Assembly: GCF_022809715.1 (NCBI RefSeq)
Contig: NZ_CP094460.1
Coordinates: 2,418,001-2,482,000 of the forward strand
DNA from: Burkholderia pyrrocinia
Lineage (GTDB): Bacteria > Pseudomonadota > Gammaproteobacteria > Burkholderiales > Burkholderiaceae
Direction of reading: 5' to 3'
Length of the DNA: 64,000 bases
Part shown: piece after piece, positions 35,302 through 43,836 of the stretch
Layout of the letters: the number at the start of each line of letters is the position of its first letter
Numbering within the stretch: the stretch's first letter is position 1
Notes under the pieces: generated by a model
Seen by the model: the letters and a program-made list of their open reading frames with translations, nothing else
The model's database searches: none
What the model was told of the DNA's origin: nothing
Translations under genes and position numbers: made by a program

Positions 35302-35769
35302 ATGTCGACCACCTCTCCCCGGGAATTGCTGAAGGCCGCCGATATCGCGAAGCTGGAACCGACGCGCGCCGTGCATTCGCTGAATTCCAATGCCGTTCGT
35401 CTCAAAAGACCGCTCAGCGACCTGACCGGCATCACGCAGTTCGGCTTCCATTTGCTCACGCTGATGCCTGGTCACGAATCGGCCGAATACCACCGTCACC
35501 TGTACGAGGAAGAATGTGTGTACGTGCTGTCCGGCACGGGGACGGTCACGATCGGCGAACGCCCTTACGACGTCGGGCCCGGCGATTTCCTGGGCTTCGC
35601 GCGCGGCGGCGAAGCACACACGCTGCAGAACACCGGTGACGTGCCGCTCGAACTGATCGTCGTCGGGCAGCGCCTCGAACACGATGTGTGCGAATACCCG
35701 AGAATCGGCAAGCGGCTGTACGTCGCCGGTGAACTCGAGGATTTTGTCGATCTGCCGAAGCAGCGCTGA
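35302..35769 (+). CDS. Cupin-domain protein
   Basis: 155 residues, start MSTTSPRELLKAADIA. Single cupin barrel: motif 1 GHESAEYHRHLYEEECVYVL (His/His/Glu metal ligands), motif 2 PGDFLGFARGGEAHTLQNTG (His). Probably a small metal-dependent isomerase, dioxygenase or binding protein. The frame extends upstream through the octanucleotide array, but that part is unlikely to be translated. Confidence 0.9.
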   Translation: MSTTSPRELLKAADIAKLEPTRAVHSLNSNAVRLKRPLSDLTGITQFGFHLLTLMPGHESAEYHRHLYEEECVYVLSGTGTVTIGERPYDVGPGDFLGFARGGEAHTLQNTGDVPLELIVVGQRLEHDVCEYPRIGKRLYVAGELEDFVDLPKQR

Positions 35770-35977
35770 GCCGATCCCCGATGCCCCGATGCCCTGATGC
35801 AGGCTGCAGGGCACCGCGCCCGGCAGTCGCTGGGTTAAGCGGTTGTGACGATCTTCGCTGTTCCCGTTTTCGCTGGCGCAGCGGCTCGTGCGGCTGGCCT
35901 GCATCGATGCGAGAGCGGTCGTGTCGGACCGGCTTCCGGTAACCCGATGACCAGCTTTGGACCTGCTATGTCTTGGA

Positions 35978-36056
35978 TTTGTCTGAAATTTGTATACATT
36001 TTTCGGACGCTCTTCGCTTGACATTTGTCCGAAAAATGTATACAAATTTCGGACAA
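35978..36056 (+). promoter_or_regulatory. Twin palindromic operators and promoter of AbiE system
   Basis: Two copies of an imperfect palindrome with centre GTATAC: arms GTCTGAAA/TTTCGGAC at about 35979-36008 and TTGTCCGAAA/TTTCGGACAA at 36025-36056. A TTGACA box (36018-36023) with TATACA or TACAAA downstream gives a promoter overlapping the second operator. AbiEi antitoxins autorepress through such paired repeats. Confidence 0.75.
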
Positions 36057-36067
36057 GGAGAGTTTGC

Positions 36068-36781
36068 ATGTCAGACATTAGTACCCGTATCGTCACGCTC
36101 GTTCGCGAGGCGGGACCTGGCGCTGTCTGGGTGCCAGCCGACTTTGCGCATCTCGGTTCGCGCGACGTGATAGACAAGACATTGCAACGTCTTGTCGCCA
36201 GCGGAACCCTGCGCCGCATCGATCGGGGGTTATACGATCTCCCAGCCGTCAATCGGCTGACCAAACGGCCGACGGCCCCTGATTATCGCGCCGTGCTCGA
36301 CGCAATCGCTCGTCGCGATCAATTGCGTCTGCTGGTCGACGGCATGACGGCAGCCAACGATCTTGGGCTGACGGATGGCGTTCCTGCGCGAGTGACTATC
36401 CATACCGACGCACGCCGGCGCGCGGTTCAACTCGATGAACTGCGAATCGACTTCAAGCAGACAGCCCCCAGTCGCCTTTTCTGGGCCGGGCGACCCGCCA
36501 TGCGAGTCGTGCAGGCGCTTCACTGGCTCAAGGACACGCTGCCGGGCGACGGAGACAGGGTCCGTGCCCGACTCAAGTCCGTCCTCGCAGACCCAAAACA
36601 TGGGCGAGTCATTGTCCATGACCTCGCTCAGGGCTTTGCGCATTTGCCGACGTGGATGCAGGAGTTCTTGCGCTCGGTTCCGCCTTTTGACCAGGGGGGC
36701 GCCGACTCGCCCCTGCTCAGGGTTTCTGACGAACCAGGTAAAAAGACGGTGCTGCCGGATACGGGTGGAGGTCCTCGATGA
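36068..36781 (+). CDS. AbiEi-type antitoxin / transcriptional autoregulator
   Basis: 237 residues, start MSDISTRIVTLVREAG with AAGGAG upstream. N-terminal winged helix (WVPADFAHLGSRDVIDKTLQRLVASGTLRRIDRGLYDL) followed by the AbiEi C-terminal antitoxin region. This protein represses its own promoter by binding paired palindromes, which are present just upstream. It overlaps the AbiEii-like gene by ATGA. Confidence 0.92.
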   Translation: MSDISTRIVTLVREAGPGAVWVPADFAHLGSRDVIDKTLQRLVASGTLRRIDRGLYDLPAVNRLTKRPTAPDYRAVLDAIARRDQLRLLVDGMTAANDLGLTDGVPARVTIHTDARRRAVQLDELRIDFKQTAPSRLFWAGRPAMRVVQALHWLKDTLPGDGDRVRARLKSVLADPKHGRVIVHDLAQGFAHLPTWMQEFLRSVPPFDQGGADSPLLRVSDEPGKKTVLPDTGGGPR

Positions 36782-37404
36782 ACGAGGCCTATCGGGAAAT
36801 CATCGCGGCCAGTGACGCGGATCGTCGCGATTTGTTCATCGGCACAGCGACGCGTCTGGGCACGGCGGTGCAGAACGTCGAGAAAGATTTCTGGGTATGT
36901 TGGGTTCTGGATGCACTGTTCAACGGACTGCCTTCAGGCGGCTCGCGTCTCCTGTTCAAGGGCGGTACATCCTTGTCCAAGGGGTTCGGGCTGATCTCCC
37001 GTTTTTCGGAAGATATTGACATCACGGTATTTCGGGGCGATCTCGGGCAGCAAGTCGAGCCGGCGGATATTGAAGCCCTGAGCGGGAAGCGGCGCCGCGT
37101 TCGACTCGACGCGATACGTGAAGCTTGCCAGGCATTCATCCAGGGGGATTTCAACGCTGGGTTACACGCCTGCGCGACACGGCTTATCCCTCAGGGCTTT
37201 ACGCTGGAGTCCGACCCGGACGATGCGGACGGGCAGAGCCTGCTTTTCTGGTATCCCGCGGCAACAGCTCGACAAGACGAGTACATCCGTTCTGCGGTCA
37301 AGATCGAGTCCGGTGCAAAGTCGGCGCTGGATCCGCATGCAATGGCAACCATCAAACCCTACGTTGCCCGGAACGCGTGTCCGGTCGCGTTCACGCGCTT
37401 ATGA
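36778..37404 (+). CDS. AbiEii-type nucleotidyltransferase toxin, C-terminally shortened
   Basis: 208 residues, MNEAYREIIAASDADRRDL. Nucleotidyltransferase motif I LLFKGGTSLSKGFGLISRFSEDIDI is intact. Family members usually reach about 300 residues with a helical C-terminal domain after the PYVA region; here the frame ends soon after ATIKPYVARNACPVAF. The missing part suggests loss of toxicity, or a shortened functional form. The next gene (SDR) starts 31 bp on. Confidence 0.85.
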   Translation: MNEAYREIIAASDADRRDLFIGTATRLGTAVQNVEKDFWVCWVLDALFNGLPSGGSRLLFKGGTSLSKGFGLISRFSEDIDITVFRGDLGQQVEPADIEALSGKRRRVRLDAIREACQAFIQGDFNAGLHACATRLIPQGFTLESDPDDADGQSLLFWYPAATARQDEYIRSAVKIESGAKSALDPHAMATIKPYVARNACPVAFTRL

Positions 37405-37435
37405 TGCGGGAACGCCACCGACAGGGTTCCCCGAT

Positions 37436-38257
37436 ATGGACTCGCCGCTCCCGCCGATGCATGCCCCGATTTCCGAAACGGAACCTGAAACCGAAGCCGC
37501 CGCCGAGCCGCGCGCATCGCGCCTGCATCGGCCTGTCGCGCTCGTCACCGGCTCGACGTCGGGGATCGGCGCGGCCGTCGCGCGCCGCCTGACGGCGGAC
37601 GGCTATGCGGTGATCCTGCACTCCCGCAGTTCAGCCGACACCGGACGCGCGATGGCGCGTGAACTCGGCGCGGCCTACGTGCAGGCCGATCTCGCCGACG
37701 ATGCCGAGCGCGTGCGGCTGATCCGCGACGCGCTCGCCGTGCATGGGCGGCTCGACGTGCTCGTCAACAATGCGGGGATCAGCCGCGTGATCCCGCATGA
37801 GGACCTCGCGGCGGCGACGCCCGACGTGTGGCGCGAGATACACGAGATCAACGTGATCGCGCCGTTCCGGCTCGTCGCCGAAGCGCAGCCCGCGCTGCTC
37901 GAAGCGGCGTCGCGCGGGCGGGCCGGCTGCGTCGTGAACGTCAGCTCGCATGCGGGCGTGCGGCCGAAAGGCGCGTCGATTCCTTATGCGGCGGCGAAGG
38001 CCGCGCTCAATCACACGACGCGGCTGCTGGCGCGCACGCTCGCACCGGCGATTCGCGTCAATGCGGTGGCGCCGGGGCTGGTCGATACGCCGCTGACCGC
38101 CGACTGGACCGAAGCGCAGCAGCTCTGGCGAGAACGCGCGCCGATGCGTCGCGCGGCGACGCCGGACGACATCGCGCAGACGGTCGCGATGCTCGTCGCG
38201 TCCGATTACGTGACGGGCGAGATCGTGATGCTCGACGGGGGATTGAACCTGACTTGA
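37436..38257 (+). CDS. Short-chain dehydrogenase/reductase
   Basis: 273 residues, start MDSPLPPMHAPISETE (ATG at 37457 possible). Rossmann fold with ALVTGSTSGIGAAVA, NNAGIS and catalytic S/Y/K: SSHAGV with Y184 and K188 in PYAAAKAALN; C-terminal VTGEIVMLDGGLNL. An FabG-like oxidoreductase of unknown substrate. The 5' end immediately follows the shortened AbiEii gene. Confidence 0.93.
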   Translation: MDSPLPPMHAPISETEPETEAAAEPRASRLHRPVALVTGSTSGIGAAVARRLTADGYAVILHSRSSADTGRAMARELGAAYVQADLADDAERVRLIRDALAVHGRLDVLVNNAGISRVIPHEDLAAATPDVWREIHEINVIAPFRLVAEAQPALLEAASRGRAGCVVNVSSHAGVRPKGASIPYAAAKAALNHTTRLLARTLAPAIRVNAVAPGLVDTPLTADWTEAQQLWRERAPMRRAATPDDIAQTVAMLVASDYVTGEIVMLDGGLNLT

Positions 38258-38363
38258 TGCCGTGCGGGCGGTTACGCGCGCGACGTTGCGCGCCGACGCG
38301 ACCTTGCAATCGGGCAGCCTCGTGCAGGCGTCGTGCGCAAGCGCCGAAGCGGCCGCCTGGCCA

Positions 38364-38543
38364 AAGCCGCCGAAGCCGCCGAAGCCGCCGAAGCCGCCGA
38401 AGCCGCCGAAGCCGCCGAAGCCGCCGAAGCCGCCGAAGCCGCCGAAGCCGCCGAAGCCGCCGAAGCTGCCGAAGCTGCCGAAGCCGCCGAAGCCGCCGAA
38501 GCTGCCAAAGCAGCCAAAGCAGCCAAAGCAGCCAACGCGGCCA
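38364..38543. repeat. Minisatellite, about 20 copies of a 9-bp unit
   Basis: Tandem AAGCCGCCG, perfect for the first dozen copies and then drifting (AAGCTGCCG, AAAGCAGCC). It fills the gap between the convergent SDR and surE genes; any frame encodes simple Lys/Pro or Ala/Glu repeats, so I take it as non-coding. Confidence 0.95.
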
Positions 38544-38558
38544 ATATGGCCAACCCGA

Positions 38559-39338
38559 TCAGCCGAGATTCGACCGCAGCCGCGCGAGCGCGCCGTCGTG
38601 CGTGCGCTCGAACTTCAGCGGCGTGACGGCGATATACCCTTCGCCGAGCGCGACCGTTTCCGAATCCGCGTCGTCGTCGCGCGGTGCGCGCGCGAGCTTC
38701 AGCCAGTGATAGTCGATCTCGCGCGGGTCGCGGCCCGACACGATCTCGACGCCCTGCAGCGTGCCGGCGCCCTGGTTCGTCACCTTCAGCCCGCGCACGT
38801 CCTGCGCGGGGCGGGCGGGGAAATTCACGTTGAGGCACGCGTCGCTGTCCCAGCCGGCGGCGGCGAGCCGGCGAATGACGTCCGGCGCATGCGCGAGCGC
38901 GGTGTTCCATGGCACCGCGTTGCGATCGGTGAACGCCTGGCTCAGCGCGATGGCCGGTACGCCGACCAGCATGCTCGTCATCGCGGCGCCGACCGTGCCG
39001 GAAAACACCGTTTCGGTGCCGAGATTCGCGCCGCGGTTCACGCCGGACAGCACGACGTCGGGCCGCGCGTCCTTCATCAGGTGGCTGACCGCGATCGCGA
39101 CGCAATCGCCGGGCGTGCCGCGCACCGCGAAGCGGCGTTCGCCCTTGCGATGCACGCGCAGCGGTTCGTGCAGGCTCAGCGAATGCGACGTGCCGCTCTG
39201 GTCCTCCGCCGGCGCGACGATCCACACTTCGCGCGCCAGTTGCATGGCGACCTGTTCGAGTACTTCAAGGCCGGGGGCGTCGAATCCGTCGTCGTTGGTC
39301 AGCAGGACGCGGTCGAAAAGCGGGCGGGTTTCTTGCAT
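38559..39338 (-). CDS. surE: SurE 5'/3'-nucleotidase
   Basis: 259 residues, start MQETRPLFDRVLLTNDDG chosen at the domain edge; an upstream in-frame extension lacks homology. Metal-binding motif TNDDGFDAPGL, then APAEDQSGTSHSLS and VLSGVNRGANLGTETVFSGTVGAAM are diagnostic. SurE dephosphorylates nucleoside monophosphates and helps stress survival. Usually beside pcm/nlpD; here it stands alone, which suggests a second, accessory copy (inference). Confidence 0.95.
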   Translation of the reverse strand: MQETRPLFDRVLLTNDDGFDAPGLEVLEQVAMQLAREVWIVAPAEDQSGTSHSLSLHEPLRVHRKGERRFAVRGTPGDCVAIAVSHLMKDARPDVVLSGVNRGANLGTETVFSGTVGAAMTSMLVGVPAIALSQAFTDRNAVPWNTALAHAPDVIRRLAAAGWDSDACLNVNFPARPAQDVRGLKVTNQGAGTLQGVEIVSGRDPREIDYHWLKLARAPRDDDADSETVALGEGYIAVTPLKFERTHDGALARLRSNLG

Positions 39339-39457
39339 CGGGACGATCCTCACGGAGATGGGCGATGAGAGGGAAGGGCGGCGTGGCGCAAGCCACAAGG
39401 CTAGCATCCCGGCGTGAGAATCGTCGTGTCATGTCGCGTCGTCGGCGCGGACATGAA

Positions 39458-39480
39458 AACGGGCGCATTGTGCGCCCGTT
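39458..39480 (-). terminator. Terminator-like hairpin downstream of azlCD
   Basis: AACGGGCGCA pairs with TGCGCCCGTT around 3 bases and is followed by TT on the minus strand, about 190 bp after the azlD stop. Confidence 0.55.
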
Positions 39481-39556
39481 CGTCGGTTGAGATGCCGCGT
39501 AAGCGGCGATCGGCCCTTCCGGCGGCTAGCCCCGCGAATGATTATTTCCCAAACAG

Positions 39557-39635
39557 GAGAATGTGCGTTGCCGGCCGGAGCGCGAGATCGATCGTCGCTC
39601 GTCCCCTTGGGGGAAGGCTGGCAACGCACGTTCTC
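39557..39635. repeat. 79-bp long-armed hairpin
   Basis: GAGAATGTGCGTTGCCGGCC (39557-39576) and GGCTGGCAACGCACGTTCTC (39616-39635) are inverse with 2 mismatches; the 39-base centre itself contains CCCCTTGGGG. Located 35 bp from the azlD stop. Could be a small mobile-element relic or an RNA structure at the 3' end of azlCD. The remainder of 39339-39669 shows no gene. Confidence 0.65.
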
Positions 39636-39669
39636 AAGCCCGCTATCGGCGGGAACGGGCTCTATCCAA

Positions 39670-39969
39670 TCAGATGCCGCAGCAGCCCGCCGACACGACG
39701 CCGACGATGACGGTCGGCAGGATCGACAGGCGCGTCGCCGCGAGCAGCGTGATCGCGAGCGCGAGCAGGTCGGCCGGCCGCGTCGACACGAAGGCCGGGG
39801 CGATCACCGAGATCAGCACGCAGCCGGGCACGTTCTCCATCACCGATGCCATCCGCGGGCTGAGCGTGCGGTTGCGCAGCAGCACGTAGCCGAGGATGCG
39901 CGACAGGTAGGTCGTCGACGCCATCAGCACGATCGTCGCGACGGTGCTGAAATCCGGAAGCTCAGGCAT
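39670..39969 (-). CDS. azlD: AzlD-family branched-chain amino-acid exporter subunit
   Basis: 99 residues, four hydrophobic helices, with the family TYLSRILGYVLL and VPGCVLISVIAPA motifs. Works with AzlC in the inner membrane to export branched-chain amino acids or analogues. Start overlaps the azlC stop by 8 bp, so the pair is co-translated. Confidence 0.92.
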   Translation of the reverse strand: MPELPDFSTVATIVLMASTTYLSRILGYVLLRNRTLSPRMASVMENVPGCVLISVIAPAFVSTRPADLLALAITLLAATRLSILPTVIVGVVSAGCCGI

Positions 39970-40696
39970 CGCGCGGCTCCCACAGCAGCGCGGCGACGAG
40001 CCCCGCGCACGCGCCGGCCGCGACGTACCATGCGCCGGGCACGGCCAGGTGCGTGGCCGCCGCGACGACGAGGCTCACGAACCACGGGCGGCTCGCGCGC
40101 ATTCCCTTCCACATCCCGCGCAGCAGCACCAGGAATACGGCCGTGAACGCCATGTCGAAGCCGTATTGCTCGACGTTGCCGATCGTCGGGCCGACCGCCG
40201 CGCCGAGCGTGGTCATCGAGATCCACGTCAGGTAGAGCCCGATACAGATGCCCGCGTAATAGGGCACGCTGATGTGCGTGGCCGAGCGCGAGCGCGCATC
40301 GGCGAGCGACATCGCCCAGCTCTCGTCGCACATGAAGAACAGCGCGACGAACGCGCGGCGGCGCGGCAGGCGCCGGATGTACGGCTCGAACGCCGCGCCC
40401 ATCAGGATGTGGCGCGAATTCACGAGAAACGACATCGCGACGATCAGCGCGATGTGCGGCGGCGAGGTCCACAGATGGATCGCCGCGAATTCGGAACCGC
40501 CGCCGAAGTTCAGGCCCGTCATCATCGGCACCTCGAACAGGCTCAGCCCTTTCTGCGCGGCCTGTGCGCCCAGCACGAGCGCGAACGGCACGAAACCCAG
40601 CATGACGGGCAGCGCCGCGCGCAAACCGCGGCCCATCTCGGCGACATAGGCGGGCTTGTCGCGAAGCCCGGACGACGTTGAAACGCTACTGCTCAT
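39962..40696 (-). CDS. azlC: AzlC-family branched-chain amino-acid exporter
   Basis: 244 residues, start MSSSVSTSSGLRDKPAYV with GGAGGAG just upstream. Multi-helix AzlC signature: LPVMLGFVPFALVLGAQAAQKGLS, NSRHILMGAAFEPYIRRLP, FFMCDESWAM. Divergent from an Lrp-type regulator 126 bp away, the classic arrangement for azlCD/lrp control by amino acids. Confidence 0.94.
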   Translation of the reverse strand: MSSSVSTSSGLRDKPAYVAEMGRGLRAALPVMLGFVPFALVLGAQAAQKGLSLFEVPMMTGLNFGGGSEFAAIHLWTSPPHIALIVAMSFLVNSRHILMGAAFEPYIRRLPRRRAFVALFFMCDESWAMSLADARSRSATHISVPYYAGICIGLYLTWISMTTLGAAVGPTIGNVEQYGFDMAFTAVFLVLLRGMWKGMRASRPWFVSLVVAAATHLAVPGAWYVAAGACAGLVAALLWEPRDA

Positions 40697-40773
40697 TACT
40701 CCTCCTTCGGGGGGAGGGATTGTCTGCTTTTTTGACTCGAATCGGGTTGCGTTGTGGCCATAACTTTCAGAGA

Positions 40774-40824
40774 ATTTGGCATTGAACGCGCGATTTGCGA
40801 AATTTTTGGAATCGGATGCCAAAT
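40774..40824. promoter_or_regulatory. Inverted repeat between azlC and Lrp-type regulator
   Basis: ATTTGGCAT (40774-40782) and ATGCCAAAT (40816-40824) are exact inverses 33 bp apart in the AT-rich divergent interval; the right arm overlaps the regulator's start codon. Likely Lrp-type binding sites. Confidence 0.6.
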
Positions 40825-41281
40825 GAAACTGGATGCCATCGACCGGCGGATCCTGAGCGCGTTGCAGCGCGACGGCCGCATGCAGAACGTGGAGCTCGCG
40901 CACGAGGTCGGGCTGTCGCCGTCGCCGTGCCTGCGGCGTGTGCGGCTTCTCGAGGAAGCGGGCGTGATCGAGAAATACGTGGCCGTGCTGAATCCCGCGA
41001 AGGTCGGCAAGGGGCTGACGATCTTCACGCGCGTGTGGCTGAAGGGGCAGGACGCGGAATCCGTGAACCGTTTCGCCGATGCCGTCCAGCAGATGCCGGA
41101 AGTCGTCGAATGTCACCTGATGGCGGGCGACTGCGATTTCCTGCTGCGCGTCGTCGCGGCCGACATCGACGACTATCGGCGCTTCCAGATGGAAACACTC
41201 ACGCGCATTCCCGGCGTGCTGAGCGTGAAGACCGACATTCCGATGCAGAAGGTCAAGCTGACGTCGGCGCTGCCGACCTAG
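40823..41281 (+). CDS. Lrp/AsnC-family transcriptional regulator
   Basis: 152 residues, MKLDAIDRRILSALQRDGRM, with HTH LAHEVGLSPSPCLRRVRLLEEAGVI and RAM effector domain (VVECHLMAGDCDFLLRVVAADIDDY). Divergent from azlCD, which it probably controls in response to leucine or a related amino acid. An in-frame upstream ATG (40754) adds 23 residues with no homology. Confidence 0.94.
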   Translation: MKLDAIDRRILSALQRDGRMQNVELAHEVGLSPSPCLRRVRLLEEAGVIEKYVAVLNPAKVGKGLTIFTRVWLKGQDAESVNRFADAVQQMPEVVECHLMAGDCDFLLRVVAADIDDYRRFQMETLTRIPGVLSVKTDIPMQKVKLTSALPT

Positions 41282-41501
41282 CGCCGAACGAGTGCGAGGC
41301 GATGACTCGACGAACGGTCAGGTCTCGGTGACAATCGCCGGGTAATCTGGCGAGTCATGCCGCTTCGAACGTATCGCGCGCACCGCCGTGCGATGTTCGA
41401 TGCGCAAGCAACTAACGGTCAATGTCGATGCGATCGGGCAGGCGGCGCTGCGCGCCGGGTCATGCGCCGGCGCGGATGCGTTTCTTCTTGTCGGGCCATT
41501 C

Positions 41502-42071
41502 ATGCAGCCATTCAACAATCCGTGGAATTCGCTGGAAATCGTCAAGCTCGTGCTCGGCGTGCTGACGCCGTTGTCGGTGGCCTGCCTCGGCTGGCTCGTC
41601 GCGCGTCGGCTGAAGCGGCTCGAACTCGTACAGTGGACCAACCAGCGGCTGATCGAGAAGCGCCTCGCGCTGTACGACGCGGTCGCGCCACAGCTCAATG
41701 CGCTGCTGTGCTTCTACACGTGGATCGGCTACTGGAAGGACATCTCGCCGGACGACGTGATCCGCGCGAAGCGCGAGCTCGACCGCACGTTTCACATCTA
41801 CCGCTACCTGTTCGACGAGGATGTGTACGACGCGTATCACACGTATATCCACGCGCTGTTCGACATGCACACGGGCCCGGGCCGCGACGCGCGGATCCGT
41901 TCGCTGATCCAGTCGCCGGACGGCGACCGGAGCGTACACGGGGCGTATGAATGGAAGCCGGCGTGGTCCGAGCGTTTCGCGACTGCGAATGTCGTGCCGA
42001 AGGACGACGTGCTGCGGCATTACACGCAGTTGATGGAACGGCTGCGCGTGGCGCTGGGCGCGACGCGCTGA
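41502..42071 (+). CDS. Unknown protein with one N-terminal membrane helix
   Basis: 189 residues, start MQPFNNPWNSLEIVKLVLG; upstream in-frame ATGs exist but no ribosome site decides. One helix (IVKLVLGVLTPLSVACLGWLVARR) then a cytoplasmic helical domain with LVQWTNQRLIEKRLALYDAVAPQLN and ELDRTFHIYRYLFDEDVYDAYHTYI. I do not recognise the family; similar proteins are common as lone genes in proteobacteria. Confidence 0.8.
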   Translation: MQPFNNPWNSLEIVKLVLGVLTPLSVACLGWLVARRLKRLELVQWTNQRLIEKRLALYDAVAPQLNALLCFYTWIGYWKDISPDDVIRAKRELDRTFHIYRYLFDEDVYDAYHTYIHALFDMHTGPGRDARIRSLIQSPDGDRSVHGAYEWKPAWSERFATANVVPKDDVLRHYTQLMERLRVALGATR

Positions 42072-42236
42072 CGGCTCGGCCTCGCACCTCACGCTTCGCG
42101 CCTTACGCCGCGCACCTCACGCCGGTATCGAAATCCGCCACCCGGCGGCACGGATTCACGCCCTCGCACAAGAAGCGGATGCGGTGCGCGGTAGCTGCTG
42201 ACATCCTCGCGCCATGTTCACTCTCGCGAGGTCCAT

Positions 42237-42926
42237 ATGATTGTCGACACCGGCTGCCAGCCGCTCATGATCCGCTCGCCCGACGCGGGCCGGCGGCGTC
42301 TTTTCTCCACCGGTTCTCCCGAACCTCATGACATGCCGTTGCCGGTCGAACCGGAGATCGGCGACATCGTGTTTATCCGCGTGACCGTGCGGCCGTTTCT
42401 CGAAGTGGCGAGCGCGACACGGTCGTGGACGAATCACGTCGGGATCGTCGTCGGCCGGCGCGGTGGCGAGCCGCTGGTCGCCGAGAGCACGTTTCCGCTG
42501 TCGCGCGTCACGACGATGTCGCGGTTTCTTGCGCGCTCCGATCGCGGCGCGTGCGTGATCGCGCGACTGAAGCAGCCGCTCGATGCCGCGCAGCGGCGCC
42601 GGCTCGTCGACGCGGCGATGCGCCGGGTCGGCGTGATCTACGACACGGGTTTCAATCTCGCGTCGCGCCGGCAGTTCTGTTCGCGTTTCGTTCGGGAAGT
42701 CGTGCGTGACGCGACGCGGATTACGCTCGGCGACGTTGAAACCTTCGATACGCTGCTGCGCAGGAACCCCGATCATCCGCTCGGTTTCTGGAAGGTCTGG
42801 TACTTCGGCCGGATTCCGTGGCAGCGCCGCACGGTGACGCCGGCGAGCTTGCTGGGCAGTCGTGAACTGCGCGTGGTGCTCGATACGCGCGCTTGCGCCG
42901 ACGATGCGTGCGCGGGCGGGGATTAG
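42237..42926 (+). CDS. YiiX/NlpC-P60-like permuted papain-fold enzyme
   Basis: 229 residues, start at 42237 with GAGG 5-8 bases upstream; ATG 42333 is an alternative at the domain edge. His comes first (SWTNHVGIVV) and the catalytic Cys later (RRQFCSRFVREV), as in the permuted YiiX/YebB group of NlpC/P60 amidases. No signal peptide. Likely a thiol hydrolase or acyltransferase; substrate unknown. Confidence 0.82.
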   Translation: MIVDTGCQPLMIRSPDAGRRRLFSTGSPEPHDMPLPVEPEIGDIVFIRVTVRPFLEVASATRSWTNHVGIVVGRRGGEPLVAESTFPLSRVTTMSRFLARSDRGACVIARLKQPLDAAQRRRLVDAAMRRVGVIYDTGFNLASRRQFCSRFVREVVRDATRITLGDVETFDTLLRRNPDHPLGFWKVWYFGRIPWQRRTVTPASLLGSRELRVVLDTRACADDACAGGD

Positions 42927-43005
42927 GTGAGATGCGGGGCAGGTGGGCCGTCAGTCGCTCGAGCAACCGACGGCCGATTCAATCATGTCCGGGCCGCGAT
43001 GCGGC

Positions 43006-43293
43006 TCAGGCGAACGAGATCACGAGTTTCTTGCCGCACGCGGCCGCATACTTGCGCAGCGTTTCAATCGACGGAGAGTGCTGGCCTGTCGCGAGCGCGC
43101 GTTCGAGCCGCGTGACGGCAGGCGCCTTCGTGCCCATGCGCTCTGCCACATCGGCTTGCGAAAGACCGGCGGCTCGCCGGGCGGCCAGCATGGCGTCGAG
43201 CAGCGCGAACTCCTCGCGGTTCAATCGTTCGTATTCGGCGCGTACCTTCGGATCGGCCAGCGCGCGCTCGCGCAGTGCCTTATAGGTTGCCAT
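43006..43293 (-). CDS. HTH antitoxin (HigA/XRE type)
   Basis: 95 residues with XRE helix-turn-helix GLSQADVAERMGTKAPAVTRLERAL near the C terminus. Start overlaps the preceding toxin gene by 14 bp. The toxin-first order is that of HigBA systems. Confidence 0.93.
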   Translation of the reverse strand: MATYKALRERALADPKVRAEYERLNREEFALLDAMLAARRAAGLSQADVAERMGTKAPAVTRLERALATGQHSPSIETLRKYAAACGKKLVISFA

Positions 43294-43621
43294 ATCGAAT
43301 CTCCTTCAATCGGCGGCGCGCGGTTTCCAGCTCTTTCTGCGGCGTTTTCTGCGTCTTATTCACGAAGCAGTGAAGCATGACGATCCGCCGGTTGACGACC
43401 GCGCAGTAAAACACACGTGCGATACCTTCCAGGCCCTTCAACCGCATTTCGTACAACCCGTCGCCCATCGGCCTGGTGTGAGGTTCGCCCGGATTCGGGC
43501 CGTACTGCTCCATGCGGTCAGCGAGTGCGAAGAATCTGGCGGTCAGCGTTTTCGGCAACGCAAATACGCCAGCCTCGACTTGCTCGCTGAAGAAATGGAT
43601 TTCGTCCGCGACGGTTCGCAT
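43280..43621 (-). CDS. HigB/RelE-family (Gp49-like) toxin
   Basis: 113 residues, MRTVADEIHFFSEQVEAG. RelE/HigB Gp49-like fold: PHTRPMGDGLYEMRLKGLEGIARVFYCAVVNRRIVMLHCFVNKTQKTP, then ETARRRLKEI. Family members are ribosome-dependent mRNA interferases. The gene starts directly at the edge of a palindromic operator and no Shine-Dalgarno is visible, so the transcript may be leaderless. Confidence 0.92.
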   Translation of the reverse strand: MRTVADEIHFFSEQVEAGVFALPKTLTARFFALADRMEQYGPNPGEPHTRPMGDGLYEMRLKGLEGIARVFYCAVVNRRIVMLHCFVNKTQKTPQKELETARRRLKEIRYGNL

Positions 43622-43639
43622 AGTAACAAATTTGTTACT
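43622..43639 (-). promoter_or_regulatory. 18-bp palindromic operator of HigBA-like pair
   Basis: AGTAACAAATTTGTTACT is a perfect palindrome touching the toxin's start codon. Expected target of the HTH antitoxin. Confidence 0.75.
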
Positions 43640-43697
43640 TCCTTGCAGGAAGGAGCGCCGTCGTGTCTGTCATGAGGGCGGCTCGTCGAATGCACGG

Positions 43698-43735
43698 AAG
43701 CACCGGAGAAACGTTCAGGCGTTTCTCCGGTGCTT
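43698..43735 (-). terminator. 16-bp-stem hairpin downstream of LysE gene
   Basis: AAGCACCGGAGAAACG pairs perfectly with CGTTTCTCCGGTGCTT around a 6-base loop, about 100 bp after the LysE-family stop. No T-run. Confidence 0.6.
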
Positions 43736-43836
43736 CGTTGCTGATGTGCGAGCCAGATTGTTTGGCTGTGGCCTGAATTCGGCTAGTTATCCGAATGGAT
43801 ATCAGGCCCGCCCGTGTGCTTCGGGAGGGGGCGAGA

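Noticed and set aside
38364..38543. Possible CRISPR-like array
   Set aside because: Units are contiguous 9-mers without spacers; a minisatellite.
38262..39368. Plus-strand ORF beginning with Lys-Pro-Pro repeats
   Set aside because: Product of the 9-bp minisatellite read through the antisense of surE; no ribosome site or homology.
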